This document shows positions 7,581-17,560 of a DNA stretch of 64,000 nucleotides, in pieces. The stretch's first letter is position 1, and every line of letters begins with the position of its first letter. The position numbers and the translations under genes were made by a program. Under the pieces are notes generated by a model that searched no databases, was not told the DNA's origin, and saw only the letters and a program-made list of their open reading frames with translations. The DNA is taken from positions 179,264 to 243,263 of the forward strand of contig JAKJHU010000302.1 in NCBI GenBank assembly GCA_022316685.1, given 5' to 3'. The DNA is from Progne subis subis. Its lineage: Eukaryota; Chordata; Aves; Passeriformes; Hirundinidae.

Positions 7581-10223
7581 ATGACTGAAAATCTTAGTAC
7601 AAAATACAAAGCTGCATTTTATGCATTACTTGCTAAACACAATGCCAAGCCTTCTCCGGGAGGAGAAGAATGGGCACAACGTAATTGGTTTAATTTGGAA
7701 AACATTGTTGATAGAGTATGCTCTTTACAACATGAAACAAGATTTAAACTGGGCAAAAACAAAAGTATCCTCTGCTCAGTTTTGGGAGCCTGTCTTTCAG
7801 CAGCTGTAGAAAGTCGCTTTAAGCGAAGAAGTGAGGAAAAAGCTATAATAGACTCCCTTCAAAACCTAGTTGAAATTTTGCAAAAACAATTAAATGAAGA
7901 AAGGAATGAGATCTATGCACTGAGAGCTGCCCTTAGAGAGGAACATGTTAAAAACTCCTATAATGTTGATTCCTCTATGGAAACAGAAGAGAAGGAAACT
8001 CCTCACATTAAACAAATTTATCCCCATAAGGAACTTGAAACAGTCAAAAACTGCGGGGAAATCTGCTGTCCTCACTTGAGACCCTTGATTAAAACAGAAT
8101 ACAATTACATAAATGATGAAGATTTTGAACCACATATCACAACCAAACATATACCATACAGCGCCACTGAATTGGCTAAGCTAAAAAAGGAATACAGCCG
8201 CCTCCCACAAGAATCAGAGACAGAGTATGTCTTCCGAGTGTCCCTCACTGGTGGAGACCAAATTAAATTGACTGAACATGAGGCTAATGGATACTGGGGA
8301 CATGGAGTTTTTTTAACAACAGGTGATAAGCGTGACGCTTTGTCCCTAACACAGCGCGCGGCTTTTTGGGCCGGGGGAATAAATCCTCTGGAAAGGGGAG
8401 ACCCCTTAGCCATAGCTACTACCCCTGACCAACTCCTAGAAAGTGTTCAAAAAGCCGCCTGTCTGCAAATGATACATGAAAAGAAATTGATTCCTGGTTT
8501 TGAATCCCCGATGCAATTACCAGTGAAACCAGAACTCATGACCCCTTTAATTCGGGGGCTTCCAGAATCACTCAAACCTACAGCAATTACTTTACAAAAG
8601 ACCATAATGGCATTAGGTCCTGTGGAAAGGCTGGAAAGAGTCCTTGGAAGCCCATGCAACCAAACTGAATCTATCGATCCTGGGTTAACTCCATATTCAA
8701 CCCCTTCTCAGCCCCCAGCTTCTCAATCTAGTTCACCTGCCAGTAGCTGCAAAGTTTGGACTGGGAGTCAGCTTGCCGCAGATCTCATTAATTACAGTAA
8801 AAAGTATGGACCTGTAAAAACCCCGGAGGACACTTTTATTAGGCTTTCCCAAGGGAACAAACATTCCCTCACCCTAGCTCAGGATGCCCAAGAGTTGGAA
8901 AATATACCCATAGGTCACAATGTAGCTGTCTATCAATACATTGATGATATCCTTGTGGGAGGAGATGAAATAGAAGAAGTGGGATATGTCCAACAGAAAA
9001 TAATCTCTCACTTAGAAAGCCTGAATTTACAGATTCCCTCTGAAAAAATCCAAAAACCTTCCCAGGAAGTGAAGTTTTTGGGAATTTGGTGGAAAGGAGA
9101 TATGACATGCATTCCACCAGATATCCTAACCTCTTTAGATCAGATTAAAATGCCTGAACACAGGAAAGACCTTCAGCAAGTTCTAGGACTATTAGTGTTC
9201 TGGAGAAAACACATTCCAGATTTCTCAATAATTGCCAGGCCCCTTTATGGTTTGCTGAGGAAAGAGGTGAAATGGGATTGGACCCCTGCTCAGGAGGAAG
9301 CAATGCACTTGCTGATTTTTGAAGTAACAGCTCATCAAGCCCTGGGCCCTATTCACCCTACAGACCCTCTCCAGGTAGAATGGGGACTTGCCTCCTCAGG
9401 GCTATCTGTACACCTATGGCAGCAAGGTCCTGAGGGTCTGATGAAATCTGCTGGTTTTTATTCCCATAGTTTCAAAGATGCTGAAAAAAGATATACTACC
9501 TGGGAAAAAGGATTGTTTGTGGTTAGCTTAGCTCTCATAGAAGTGGAGAAGGTTGCACAACAACAACCAATTGTCTTGCAAGGCCCTTTCAAAGTTATTA
9601 AAACAGTCACTACTGGGACCATCCCACCTGATGGGGTGGCCCAGGGGACCTCAGTAAGAAAGTGGTATGCTCAGACTGAACATTACTGTAACATCTTCAC
9701 AATAACTGAAGAAGATGTGAAAGCTGTGAATGATAAATGGGCAGTAAATGGGTGCCACAAAGTCACTGCTTTTTGCCCTACACCTCCAAGCATAATTCCC
9801 TCACCACAGGGACCTGATGATCCTAAGAATCCTGCACATGACCCTGGACAACCTGCTCTGGTGGACCTTCCTACTGTAGGGGCAGTACCCCTAGTGCTGA
9901 AAATCCCTCTGAATAATTATGCATGTATAGTCTTTGATGCTCTAGGGAAAGAGCATCAGATAAATTACACGCTGGACAATTCCATCATTCTAATCTTCTG
10001 CCTCTTAGTGGCAGATTCTGTTGTGTTTGCTTTTCACAGGAGAGCTCCGAGGGACATTAAAGACCATCTGAACCATGATAAGACTAGTGATACTTTTCTG
10101 TATCCTAGCACAACCCCATGGCCAGAATTTTTCGGAATGGCCTTGGTCCCAAGCTTTTGTTCACTCTACCGGATCCATGGGAAATGTGGAAGATTTAAAC
10201 CTATCAACTCTTGTTATGCATGA
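7581..10223 (+). CDS. ERV1 chimeric gag-RT open frame (880 codons) created by internal deletion
   Basis: Residues 1 to ~400 look like a Gag: a helical N-terminus, a Glu/Lys-rich coiled stretch near 85-120 and a capsid-like part with a Pro/Ser-rich end. The frame then runs directly into the C-terminal half of a reverse transcriptase with YIDD at residues 453-456 (bases 8937-8948). RT thumb, connection and tether-like segments follow to ~residue 700. The nucleocapsid end of gag, protease and RT motifs A and B are absent, so this cannot be an active polymerase. The final ~50 codons overlap the env start in another frame. The ATG at 7581 is chosen as the first in the frame after the leader. The near-identical LTRs and the open frame suggest that the deletion preceded insertion. 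Confidence 0.6.
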   Translation: MTENLSTKYKAAFYALLAKHNAKPSPGGEEWAQRNWFNLENIVDRVCSLQHETRFKLGKNKSILCSVLGACLSAAVESRFKRRSEEKAIIDSLQNLVEILQKQLNEERNEIYALRAALREEHVKNSYNVDSSMETEEKETPHIKQIYPHKELETVKNCGEICCPHLRPLIKTEYNYINDEDFEPHITTKHIPYSATELAKLKKEYSRLPQESETEYVFRVSLTGGDQIKLTEHEANGYWGHGVFLTTGDKRDALSLTQRAAFWAGGINPLERGDPLAIATTPDQLLESVQKAACLQMIHEKKLIPGFESPMQLPVKPELMTPLIRGLPESLKPTAITLQKTIMALGPVERLERVLGSPCNQTESIDPGLTPYSTPSQPPASQSSSPASSCKVWTGSQLAADLINYSKKYGPVKTPEDTFIRLSQGNKHSLTLAQDAQELENIPIGHNVAVYQYIDDILVGGDEIEEVGYVQQKIISHLESLNLQIPSEKIQKPSQEVKFLGIWWKGDMTCIPPDILTSLDQIKMPEHRKDLQQVLGLLVFWRKHIPDFSIIARPLYGLLRKEVKWDWTPAQEEAMHLLIFEVTAHQALGPIHPTDPLQVEWGLASSGLSVHLWQQGPEGLMKSAGFYSHSFKDAEKRYTTWEKGLFVVSLALIEVEKVAQQQPIVLQGPFKVIKTVTTGTIPPDGVAQGTSVRKWYAQTEHYCNIFTITEEDVKAVNDKWAVNGCHKVTAFCPTPPSIIPSPQGPDDPKNPAHDPGQPALVDLPTVGAVPLVLKIPLNNYACIVFDALGKEHQINYTLDNSIILIFCLLVADSVVFAFHRRAPRDIKDHLNHDKTSDTFLYPSTTPWPEFFGMALVPSFCSLYRIHGKCGRFKPINSCYA

Positions 10224-11950
10224 AAATCAGATATACACTAGGCAGGAATGGGAAAACCAAAAAACCTGGCAGCTTCCAGGGATAGTGGGGAAAAAATTAG
10301 TATAGGGTGCCGAATGATTAATGGAACCACCTATAGTAAGGCAATCTTAATCAGTGTTCAGACAAACCAAACATATAAGCACCAAGTGGTCTGCACACAT
10401 CCAAGCATACAGGACTGTTGGAACAATTTCACACTACCACAAACAGTAGAAGTAGTTTGTCTCTGGGCCAAAAATACTGAAGGGCTTTCTTTCAAGTTTA
10501 AAATAAATATCACAGCCCAATCTGCTACAGCTCATACCACCACCACTCCAACCCAACCACCGGTTATGCTTGGCCCTGGACATTAAGAGAAATAACCAAT
10601 GTTATTGGAACAGGATTGGGAATTCTAAATAGTATTGATTCAGAAGTATTAATGAATAAATTGGCTGCCACAACTAGAGATTTGACTAAATTACAACAAC
10701 CACTATAGTCGTCCTTATTGGCTTTGGGAACACATGAGTGGTTGTTATCAAACGTATTACCAAATTGGGAAAAGGTAAATATAAAAGATCATAAATTGAT
10801 AATTGATGCACTCAATGCTACACAAAACAATGTTTCTTTGGCTCTCAGCTGTATCCAAGCTCAATTGTGGATGCAGTCAGTTGTTGCCTCTATTATAAGA
10901 GAAGGTGAAGAAGGCACTTTCCCTACTGAAATTTGGAAAATAATTTGGGACAATGCCACTGACTTTGAAAGAGAATTCCAATCCTGGTGGAACTTAGTAA
11001 ATTTTACTTACAACCCCATTACAAACACGGCTACAGCTTTTGTGTTGACCATACGAAATGCTTCAGTACATTTGATATTGCCTATCATTGCATTAGGATT
11101 GAATTATGATGGAGCTATTCTCTATCCTTCCGAGCATAGGGAATGGGCCCATCAAATTGGTGAGAAATGGCAAACTGTTAACTTAGAATCCTGTATTGTC
11201 CGAGAACAACAAGGGTTTATCTGTGAAAGTAATGCAATTATAGCCCAAGATATTTGTCTGGATACAGAGCAAAATATCTGTCATTTTAAAATTCATCCCA
11301 ACGAGGCCCCTGGAACAGTCCTTATATATATAGGCAATGGCTGTGCATGCTTTAGAACTATTTGTGATATGGTATTTGTAGAAAACATGGTACTGGACAC
11401 TAAAAATCATTCAAACTTCTGTGCTTGCAATTTTACTAAAATTACGGGATGTGATTTTTCTTATAAAGCTCTAGTTACTACTCATTACCTTTTGCAATCA
11501 AATTACACATTAATTCACAAACTATCACCTACTCCCATTGGAATGAACTTAACTTTGGTAAAGCAATTGTTGCTTCACCAGGACTTAATAGAAATTTTGG
11601 AAAAAATCAAGAAAGACGGACAGAAAACCCTGATAACTGTTCATCATAATGTGAAAGAAATACATCGTGTTATAGAAAGGGTAAGAAAAGATATCGAGCA
11701 CAAATGGTGGGATACTCTTTTCGGGTGGTCACCTACTGCCACAAGTGCTTTGAACAAATTGTGTCATCCTATAATTGTCCTCTTGATTTTAGTTTTAATT
11801 GGTTTTCTTTTTTCAGCAATCTTATTCATTATGAATTGGAGAATGATGAAACGGTTAACACGGTTGACGTCCATAATTAATGCTCATAACCTGGCAGATA
11901 TCCTCTCCCCCATGGACATTCCCAAGACTATTGACACAAGACGATTATAA
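10075..11950 (+). pseudogene. ERV1 env, broken
   Basis: The first frame (10075-10305) starts with a hydrophobic leader of ~16 residues. The surface part then shifts frame into 10248-10586 and again into the frame carrying the C-terminal part. That frame has a nonsense TAG at 10706-10708 and then stays open to 11950. The C-terminal part has several N-glycosylation sequons, clustered Cys residues, a membrane-anchor helix of ~24 residues about 65 residues before the end, and a short basic tail. This is the plan of a retroviral transmembrane subunit. At least two frame changes and one stop make it non-coding as a whole. Confidence 0.7.
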
Positions 11951-12279
11951 AATTTGAATGTATATTTTGAAATTATTTCCTTTTGTAATTTTTTGAAATT
12001 ACTTTTGATTTTTTGTGATTTGTTATAAAAGAATTATTCTAATTAATACTGATTGTTTTTATTGTTTTGATTAATTGTGATTTGTTTTATAACCTGAATT
12101 AATTACTCTTACTTTTCCCTTTTCTACTTTTCCTTTTCCTTCTTTTTCTCCCTCTCTACATGCTACCTCTGTTTCTCGGGATATACTACCAACGTTGAGG
12201 AGTCCTGAAGACCTCGCAACGCCACTACGGAACCCTGCTGAAGAAGATCTCTTGAAGACAATCGTGAGTCACGGGGTGA
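11951..12279 (+). other. ERV1 AT-rich 3' noncoding segment
   Basis: T-rich DNA between the env stop and the 3' LTR. I see no clear polypurine tract immediately before the LTR; the bases there read cacggggtga. Confidence 0.6.
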
Positions 12280-13011
12280 TGTAAGAGTCTGTCTGAAGTT
12301 CCCTTCATTTGCCTCACGATCGTCATAAGGACCCCGAGGACCCCACTGCAGTTCTGGCCTGCTCGAGGTGGATGCTTGCCAATCGTCTGTAGGCGCATTT
12401 TCCTGTGTCACCACGCCACAGTACACGGGCTTTGAGCAGTGTAATGGTAGTTCTGTACCCGAAGATTACACCTGCTTCACGGTCCCTGCTTCATGACAAT
12501 AGCCTAGGAATTTCCCCACCTCTTGGCCAAAGGGAACTTTCTGGGGTAACTTTGGTGGTCCCCCACAGAAAATCCTTCATCTGCTTCGCAATCACCGTGA
12601 CAGACAGAGATCAAAACCCTCTTGCAAGGACTGAGATTGAGACCCCTATATGAAGCCCCTCTCAAGGACTGAGACATCAGACCCCGACAACCCCAATACT
12701 GGGGGTGGGGGCTGACTTAACCAAAGCGAGATGTTTGCCTGGAGGCGTGATCGTTGGACCAAGAAGACAATGGCTCTCGCTTACTGCTAAGAACATGAAC
12801 TACCTGTTCCCCCTCGGGAGCTTCAACACTTTTACCTGTTCCCCCCGTGACTGAGGACTATAATAAAAACCCCTGAGTTAACCAGAGATTTGGAGAGCGC
12901 CTCTCCCCGACGTGACAGGCGGACCCATCGACCGGACCCATCGACCGGACCCATCGACCGGACCACGAGGACTCCGTCTCCACGTTTGGTAGCTATATCC
13001 CCCCTTTCCCC

Positions 13012-13053
<42 letters not shown>

Positions 13054-13199
13054 TCTTAATCCCTCTATCACATTTGCTGGGGTCAATCAATAAAAGGTGC
13101 ATTTGTTTTAATGCTGAAATCCCCTCTGTGTTGTGTTTTGCACTCTGAGATCAGAAAACGAACCATCACGACCCCCGCTCGTCCGAGCGGATCGTGACA
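12280..13199 (+). repeat. ERV1 3' LTR (920 bp)
   Basis: Nearly the same as the 5' LTR. The differences I could see are three rather than two CCCATCGACCGGA repeats, a different CT microsatellite length, and one substitution near the end (ccgctCgtcc versus ccgctAgtcc). Confidence 0.93.
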
Positions 13200-13204
13200 C
13201 CGCT
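13200..13204. repeat. ERV1 target-site duplication, right copy (CCGCT)
   Basis: Directly follows the terminal CA of the 3' LTR. Unit A sequence resumes here (cgctggatcgcc…). Confidence 0.95.
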
Positions 13205-15110
13205 GGATCGCCAGAGTGATGGCCCCAGCTCGCCTGGGCCCGGCCCCTTCCCTTGGGCATCTCTGCCGACGGAAAGCCCAGTCCTGCGTGGGCCACCTGC
13301 AGTCTGGCAAGAGGCTGCCCGTGCCAGCCTCTGCTGTCGCCAGGCAGGGGCAGTAGCCGGCCGTGCTAGCGCTGCTTCCAGCCTGCTGCGAGTCACACAC
13401 CGGGAGAGGGCAGCTTGGCTCCGGGCACTGGCAACTCCCAACGCATTGCTGCAAGGCTGCGATGAAAGCGCACGCACCCTGGCAAGCAGCTCCGGCAGCT
13501 GTGCTGTCCTTCCCCTTGAGGGAAGCAGGGTCGGCGTGCCCTCAGAGCCCCTGGCTATCTTGGCAGCAACTCACACAGCTGCCCACACAGCAAGAGGCAC
13601 ATGTTCTCTGGACGCATAAGGAGCTCTGCGTGTCTTTGTTCCCCATTGCCTCACGTGCTCAGGTTGCCGGTCCCTCTGAGGCACCGGCAAAAGGCCAGCA
13701 CACACCTTCAGCCCCCACTGCTCATGTGCAACAAGTTCTTCTGCTCTCTTTGGCCTTTCGGCTGTCCTCAGCTGTTGCTTTCAACTGCCCCACTCGCAGT
13801 GTCCTGCGTCCCTTCCCTCTGCCCGCTCTTCCCACACAGGCTAGCCCTTCAGTGGAGGCCTGCCTTGTGTCCCCTCTGCTCCCCAAAGTGTGCTCCACAG
13901 ACCACCGTGCCGGCAAGGCAGCCGCCGTAGCCTTTGGTGGCAGTGGGGGGGTCACAGCCCCAGCGCCCCTGCACGAGCCCCAGAGCTGCCACTGGCTGCC
14001 TCCAGGTGAGCCACAGGACACTCTGCAGTGGGCAGCATCAGCCTCTGAGCCTGCACTTGCCTGCCCTTGAGCCTCCCTGGGCAAAGGGCAAATCGGGCAG
14101 GGACGGGACTGCAGGGAGCGGCCATGGCCTACCTCTTGGGCAATCCACAGCCAGCACCAGGCAGCCCCTGCCTGCAGCATGGCGCAGGCACGGCCACACG
14201 GCCACGGCCACACAGGCTGGGCCCTGTGGCCACCCAAGTCATTTCCTCCCCATCAACTGCTGCCAGGCACCAGGCTGCTGTGAAGCGCTGGAGAGGCTGC
14301 TCTTGCAGCGGGGCTGCCCTGGCCAGGTGCAAAGTCACAGTTCCACGTGCTTGCCCCATCCCTGCTTGTGGTGGTTCTTTTGAGAGACCCAGATGACCAT
14401 CGATGGCAAAAGGCACCGCGCTTGCCCTCTGTCCTGGGGCATATCATGACTTTATTCTGGGCTCCTGCCCTGCCGGCCGCAGCTCTTCCTTAGCTCCTTC
14501 CCCGTCCCCGCCGGTGCCCGAGAGACAGAGCTCCCGGCAGTCGCAGGCCTTTTTCCCAGAGCGGGGAAGGGCCTAGAGGCAGGGACAAGCCACTCCCTGA
14601 TCAGGGAGAAGGTGGGAGTGGAACAGAGTTGGCTTCCATTCCAGCCTGGGGGATGGGCGCAGCCAAGCAGGGACAAGCAAGGTGCTCCACTTTCCAAGGG
14701 GAACAGGGAAGAAAACATCCCAAACACCAAGATCAAAAGGAAACACAGTATCAACCAAATGAACACACTCGAACACCAGCTCCCACAAGGATGGGCAGCG
14801 GAGCCTTTGGAGAAGCAGAGTGGGGCCGTAACTGTGTCCCTACCAAGCCTCCAAGCACTGGTATATGGGTCAGCCCCGCAGGCATCTCTCTCAGAAGGAT
14901 GTCAGTGGAAATGACAAAAACACGGGTGAGGGTTGCACGTGATACTTGCTCAGCCTCAGAGGACAAACAGGAGTTTAAACCGAGTCGTTGGGAATGGCCC
15001 AGCATCCCCAGCCCGTAGGCAAGCCCAGCACTGAGCCAATTCCTGGGAAGAAAAGAGCCCTCTCCCAGCAGGAACACTGCCACAGCTCTTTGGGGGAATG
15101 CTAATTTATT
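13205..15110. other. Unit A intergenic block, copy 2 (resumes after ERV1)
   Basis: Matches 1842-3746 with scattered substitutions and a few indels. The minus-strand AATAAA at 14451-14456 is conserved with 3088-3093. No gene I can support. Confidence 0.6.
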
Positions 15111-15116
15111 TAAGAT

Positions 15117-16352
15117 CTAGGGTGGAAGGGCCCCTCCGAGGCCTGTGACCACCTGCCTGGGCTGCGGGGGCCGTCTCGGGGCAGCCTCCTGGAGACCACG
15201 CAAGCGCCATGGTCTCGTGGGCGCCGTCTGTGCCACCCAGCTGGGGCTGTTGCTGCCTGAGTCAGGCACAGCATCCTGAGAGCCCTGCGCTGGACACTGG
15301 TGGCTGCAGGATGCTTGTGGCTCAGCCACCTGCTCCTGGGAATGCCTCTCCTTCTCCAGCCGGGCTCCTGTTTGTGCTTCCCAGCTTTCCCTGGCCGTGT
15401 CAGTGCCCTGGGACACGCCGGGGCTCTCGATGTGCACGGGATGCTGTTGATGTGGAAGGGAGCAGGAGGAGGTGTCCAGCGCTTGCTCAGGCTGCGCAGG
15501 CGCGGAAGTTTTCCTGAGAGGCCGGGAGGGCTGGAGGCCTCCAGGAGGGAATGTGTGGGAGGGAGGCAGGAACTGGGCGCCAGGAACAGGTCTTGGCAGG
15601 CGCAGGATCTTGAAGGGCTGGGGGCTCTCAGCAGGGATGGAGGCTGTGGCAAGCTGCTGGGAGGGAGGCGGCGTCTCGGCGCTGGGGAGGTTCTGCGAGG
15701 GAGGGAGGTGGTTGAGAGCAGGGAGGGACTCGCAGGCTTGGAGGCCGTCAGAGGCGGGGGAAGCTCCCGGAAGGCTGGATCTGGGCCAGCCCGAGCTTCT
15801 CCCAGGGATGCTTGGTGTCCAACACAATCTCCTGGAAGGGCTGGAAGCTGTGCCAGGAATGACCCCTCTGGCTGGGAGGAGCCTGCCAGAGGCACAGAAG
15901 CACCCGGAGCAGTGGGACGAGGCACAGCAGGGCAGGTGGCCTCGCTTGCCCAGCTGCTGCAGGTGCACCCACAGCGCCCGCCACATGGCAGGATGAAGCG
16001 GAGCCCATGTCCCACGGTGAGCCCGGAGCAGCAGCATCAGCCCCTGAAGCTCCTTGGCCATGCTGACGCAGGGGCCCCAGCTGCCGGGTCCCTTGGGGCA
16101 AGTGGCGGGAGCATCGGGACGCTTCCGAGGGCTCGTGCCAGGCCCGGAGGCCCTGGCAGCCACAGGGGCTCCTGGGCTTCCGCGCGGGCCCCTGGCCCGG
16201 CCCCCGAGCTCCTTGCGCGGCCTCCGAGTCCCGGCCTGCCGGCCCTGCCGTGCCCGGTGGCCAATGACCCAGCGGACAGCCACCGTGGCCAGCAGCAGGG
16301 CAAGTGCAGCCAGCAGGACGCTGACGTCGCTCACGGCTCCGACACGTGCCAT
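15117..16352 (-). CDS. Single-exon membrane-anchored Pro/Ser-rich protein, copy 3 (altered C-terminus)
   Basis: The frame has 411 codons from the ATG at 16352. It is closely similar to copy 2 through most of its length, including the N-terminal anchor. One extra C near 15131 (ggcccc against ggccc in copy 2) shifts the last codons, so the protein ends at a TAG (15119-15117) shortly before the original stop. Scattered amino-acid changes elsewhere do not break the frame. Its promoter is cut 84 bp upstream of the ATG by the ERV2 LTR, so it may be silent or driven differently. Confidence 0.5.
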   Translation of the reverse strand: MARVGAVSDVSVLLAALALLLATVAVRWVIGHRARQGRQAGTRRPRKELGGRARGPRGSPGAPVAARASGPGTSPRKRPDAPATCPKGPGSWGPCVSMAKELQGLMLLLRAHRGTWAPLHPAMWRALWVHLQQLGKRGHLPCCASSHCSGCFCASGRLLPARGVIPGTASSPSRRLCWTPSIPGRSSGWPRSSLPGASPASDGLQACESLPALNHLPPSQNLPSAETPPPSQQLATASIPAESPQPFKILRLPRPVPGAQFLPPSHTFPPGGLQPSRPLRKTSAPAQPEQALDTSSCSLPHQQHPVHIESPGVSQGTDTARESWEAQTGARLEKERHSQEQVAEPQASCSHQCPAQGSQDAVPDSGSNSPSWVAQTAPTRPWRLRGLQEAAPRRPPQPRQVVTGLGGALPP

Positions 16353-16386
16353 CGCGACTGCACTGGCGGCTGTGGGGCCGGCCCGC

Positions 16387-16436
16387 CTTATATAGGGATG
16401 GCCCGGTGACCTCACAATGCTGGGGCCGCCACAAGG
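16387..16436 (-). promoter_or_regulatory. Truncated promoter of copy 3
   Basis: The TATA box (16387-16394) and the proximal CRE-like TGACCTCA (16407-16414) remain. The two distal CRE-like octamers present in copies 1 and 2 are missing, because ERV2 begins at 16437. Confidence 0.6.
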
Positions 16437-17050
16437 TGTTATAAATAAATTCTATTCAAGAAATCTATGTTTTAGTTACTTAATTGTTAAGTAATTCCAT
16501 TAAGATTGTTAATGCTATTTCTGTATAAAGAATTTGCCTTATTCCTGTTTTAATACTGATTTATTACCTTATTTACTTGTTTGTTAATTAAGAATTCACC
16601 TTATTACCTGTATCTCTGCTCCCATTTGCCGGATAGTGTCTGACTATGCAAATAAAAAGAACGCTGGAATTCTGGGAACAACCCAAGAACAAGAGACTCT
16701 GAAAAGCAGGGAACCAAAGTAAAATCCAGGACTGTAGTTGCATTTTAGACTAGTGCAAGAAATACGGGGGTCCGCCGAAGCAGCTTCATTTAGTCGCTGT
16801 GACCTGAGAAGGAGTCCCCCATCGCTGGACGACCCCTGATCAGCGACGCGAAACGGACTCCCCGGCAAGGGGAAAAGCCCGTGAGGGGGGGTGGGAGTCC
16901 CCAGCTTTGCTGTGAAGCGAAGCTGTGTGTACCTCCTCCTCCACGTTGCCAAGGGAGCAAGCAAGCTCTCCCCCAAGGCCAAGCTTGATAATAAAGAAAC
17001 ATACAAAACCAGCAAGTCTCTGACTCTCTATTATATTTTTTTCCAGAACA
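16437..17050 (+). repeat. ERV2 LTR, first copy (614 bp)
   Basis: Begins TGTTATAAATAAATTC and ends CCAGAACA. An octamer ATGCAAAT (16646-16653) runs into the TATA-like AATAAAAAG. AATAAA at 16990-16995 is the poly(A) signal. Confidence 0.92.
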
Positions 17051-17055
17051 ATTTT

Positions 17056-17073
17056 TGGGGGCTCGTCCACGGG
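17056..17073 (+). promoter_or_regulatory. ERV2 primer binding site, tRNA-Pro type
   Basis: TGGGGGCTCGTCCACGGG matches the proline-tRNA primer site of gammaretroviruses except for two extra bases (AC) after position 13. It begins five bases after the LTR. Confidence 0.8.
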
Positions 17074-17370
17074 ATTTGGCCACGCCTGAAGAGGGACCGA
17101 GGACGGGACGGCCGCTCGCCCTTCGGACCTCCGGGACAGCTGGACAAGTGGGAGCAGCCTGGGACCGGCAACGAGGAGGAGCGCCGGAGGGTGAGCATTC
17201 CGGCGGTGGGTAAAGGAGACGTGCGAGTGCGAGTGTGAAAGAGTCGGGGGCCGGCAGCTCGGACCCCCGGAACTGAGTGTGGACCCCTCGGTACTGCGGT
17301 TTCGGACCCCCACGAGGGGGCCGGCCAGGAAAAGGGGGAAGCGAGAGAATAATGAGTGAGGCGTCTCCTT

Positions 17371-17560
17371 AGGGGCAGAAAGACCCCCCCCTGGGCGTGC
17401 AGGGGAAAATAGAGTGTGAGTGGCACGCATTAGGGGCAGAAAGACCCCCCCCGGGCGTGCAGGGGAAAACAGAGTGTGAGTGGCACGCATTAGGGGCAGA
17501 AAGACCCCCCCCGGGCGTGCAGGGGAAAACAAAGTGTGAGTGGCACGCATTGGGGGCAGG
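17371..17560 (+). repeat. ERV2 leader: 60-bp tandem repeats
   Basis: A unit with AGGGGCAGAAAGACCCCCCC, GGGCGTGCAGGGGAAAA and GTGTGAGTGGCACGCATT recurs with an exact 60-bp period, about three full copies and a degraded fourth. The rest of the leader up to 18545 is G-rich, then A-rich, and ends in A-runs near 18440-18490. I see no other gene there. Confidence 0.9.

Larger units (their letters stand above)
5777..13199 (+). mobile_element. ERV1: class III-like endogenous provirus, internally deleted, recent
   Basis: A 7.4-kb provirus with two LTRs (5777-6689 and 12280-13199), TG…CA ends and a 5-bp target duplication, inserted in tandem unit A copy 2. The interior has a leader with repeats, one long gag-to-RT chimeric frame and an env with breaks. 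Most of pol is missing: no protease, no RT N-terminal half, no integrase. The RT part carries YIDD and ERVL-like spacing, which suggests class III. The two LTRs look almost identical, so insertion was recent, yet the interior is defective. Confidence 0.92.

Noticed and set aside
17371..17560. Regular 60-bp repeats as a CRISPR-like array
   Set aside because: Repeats are contiguous with no unique spacers and lie in a retroviral leader of a vertebrate genome.
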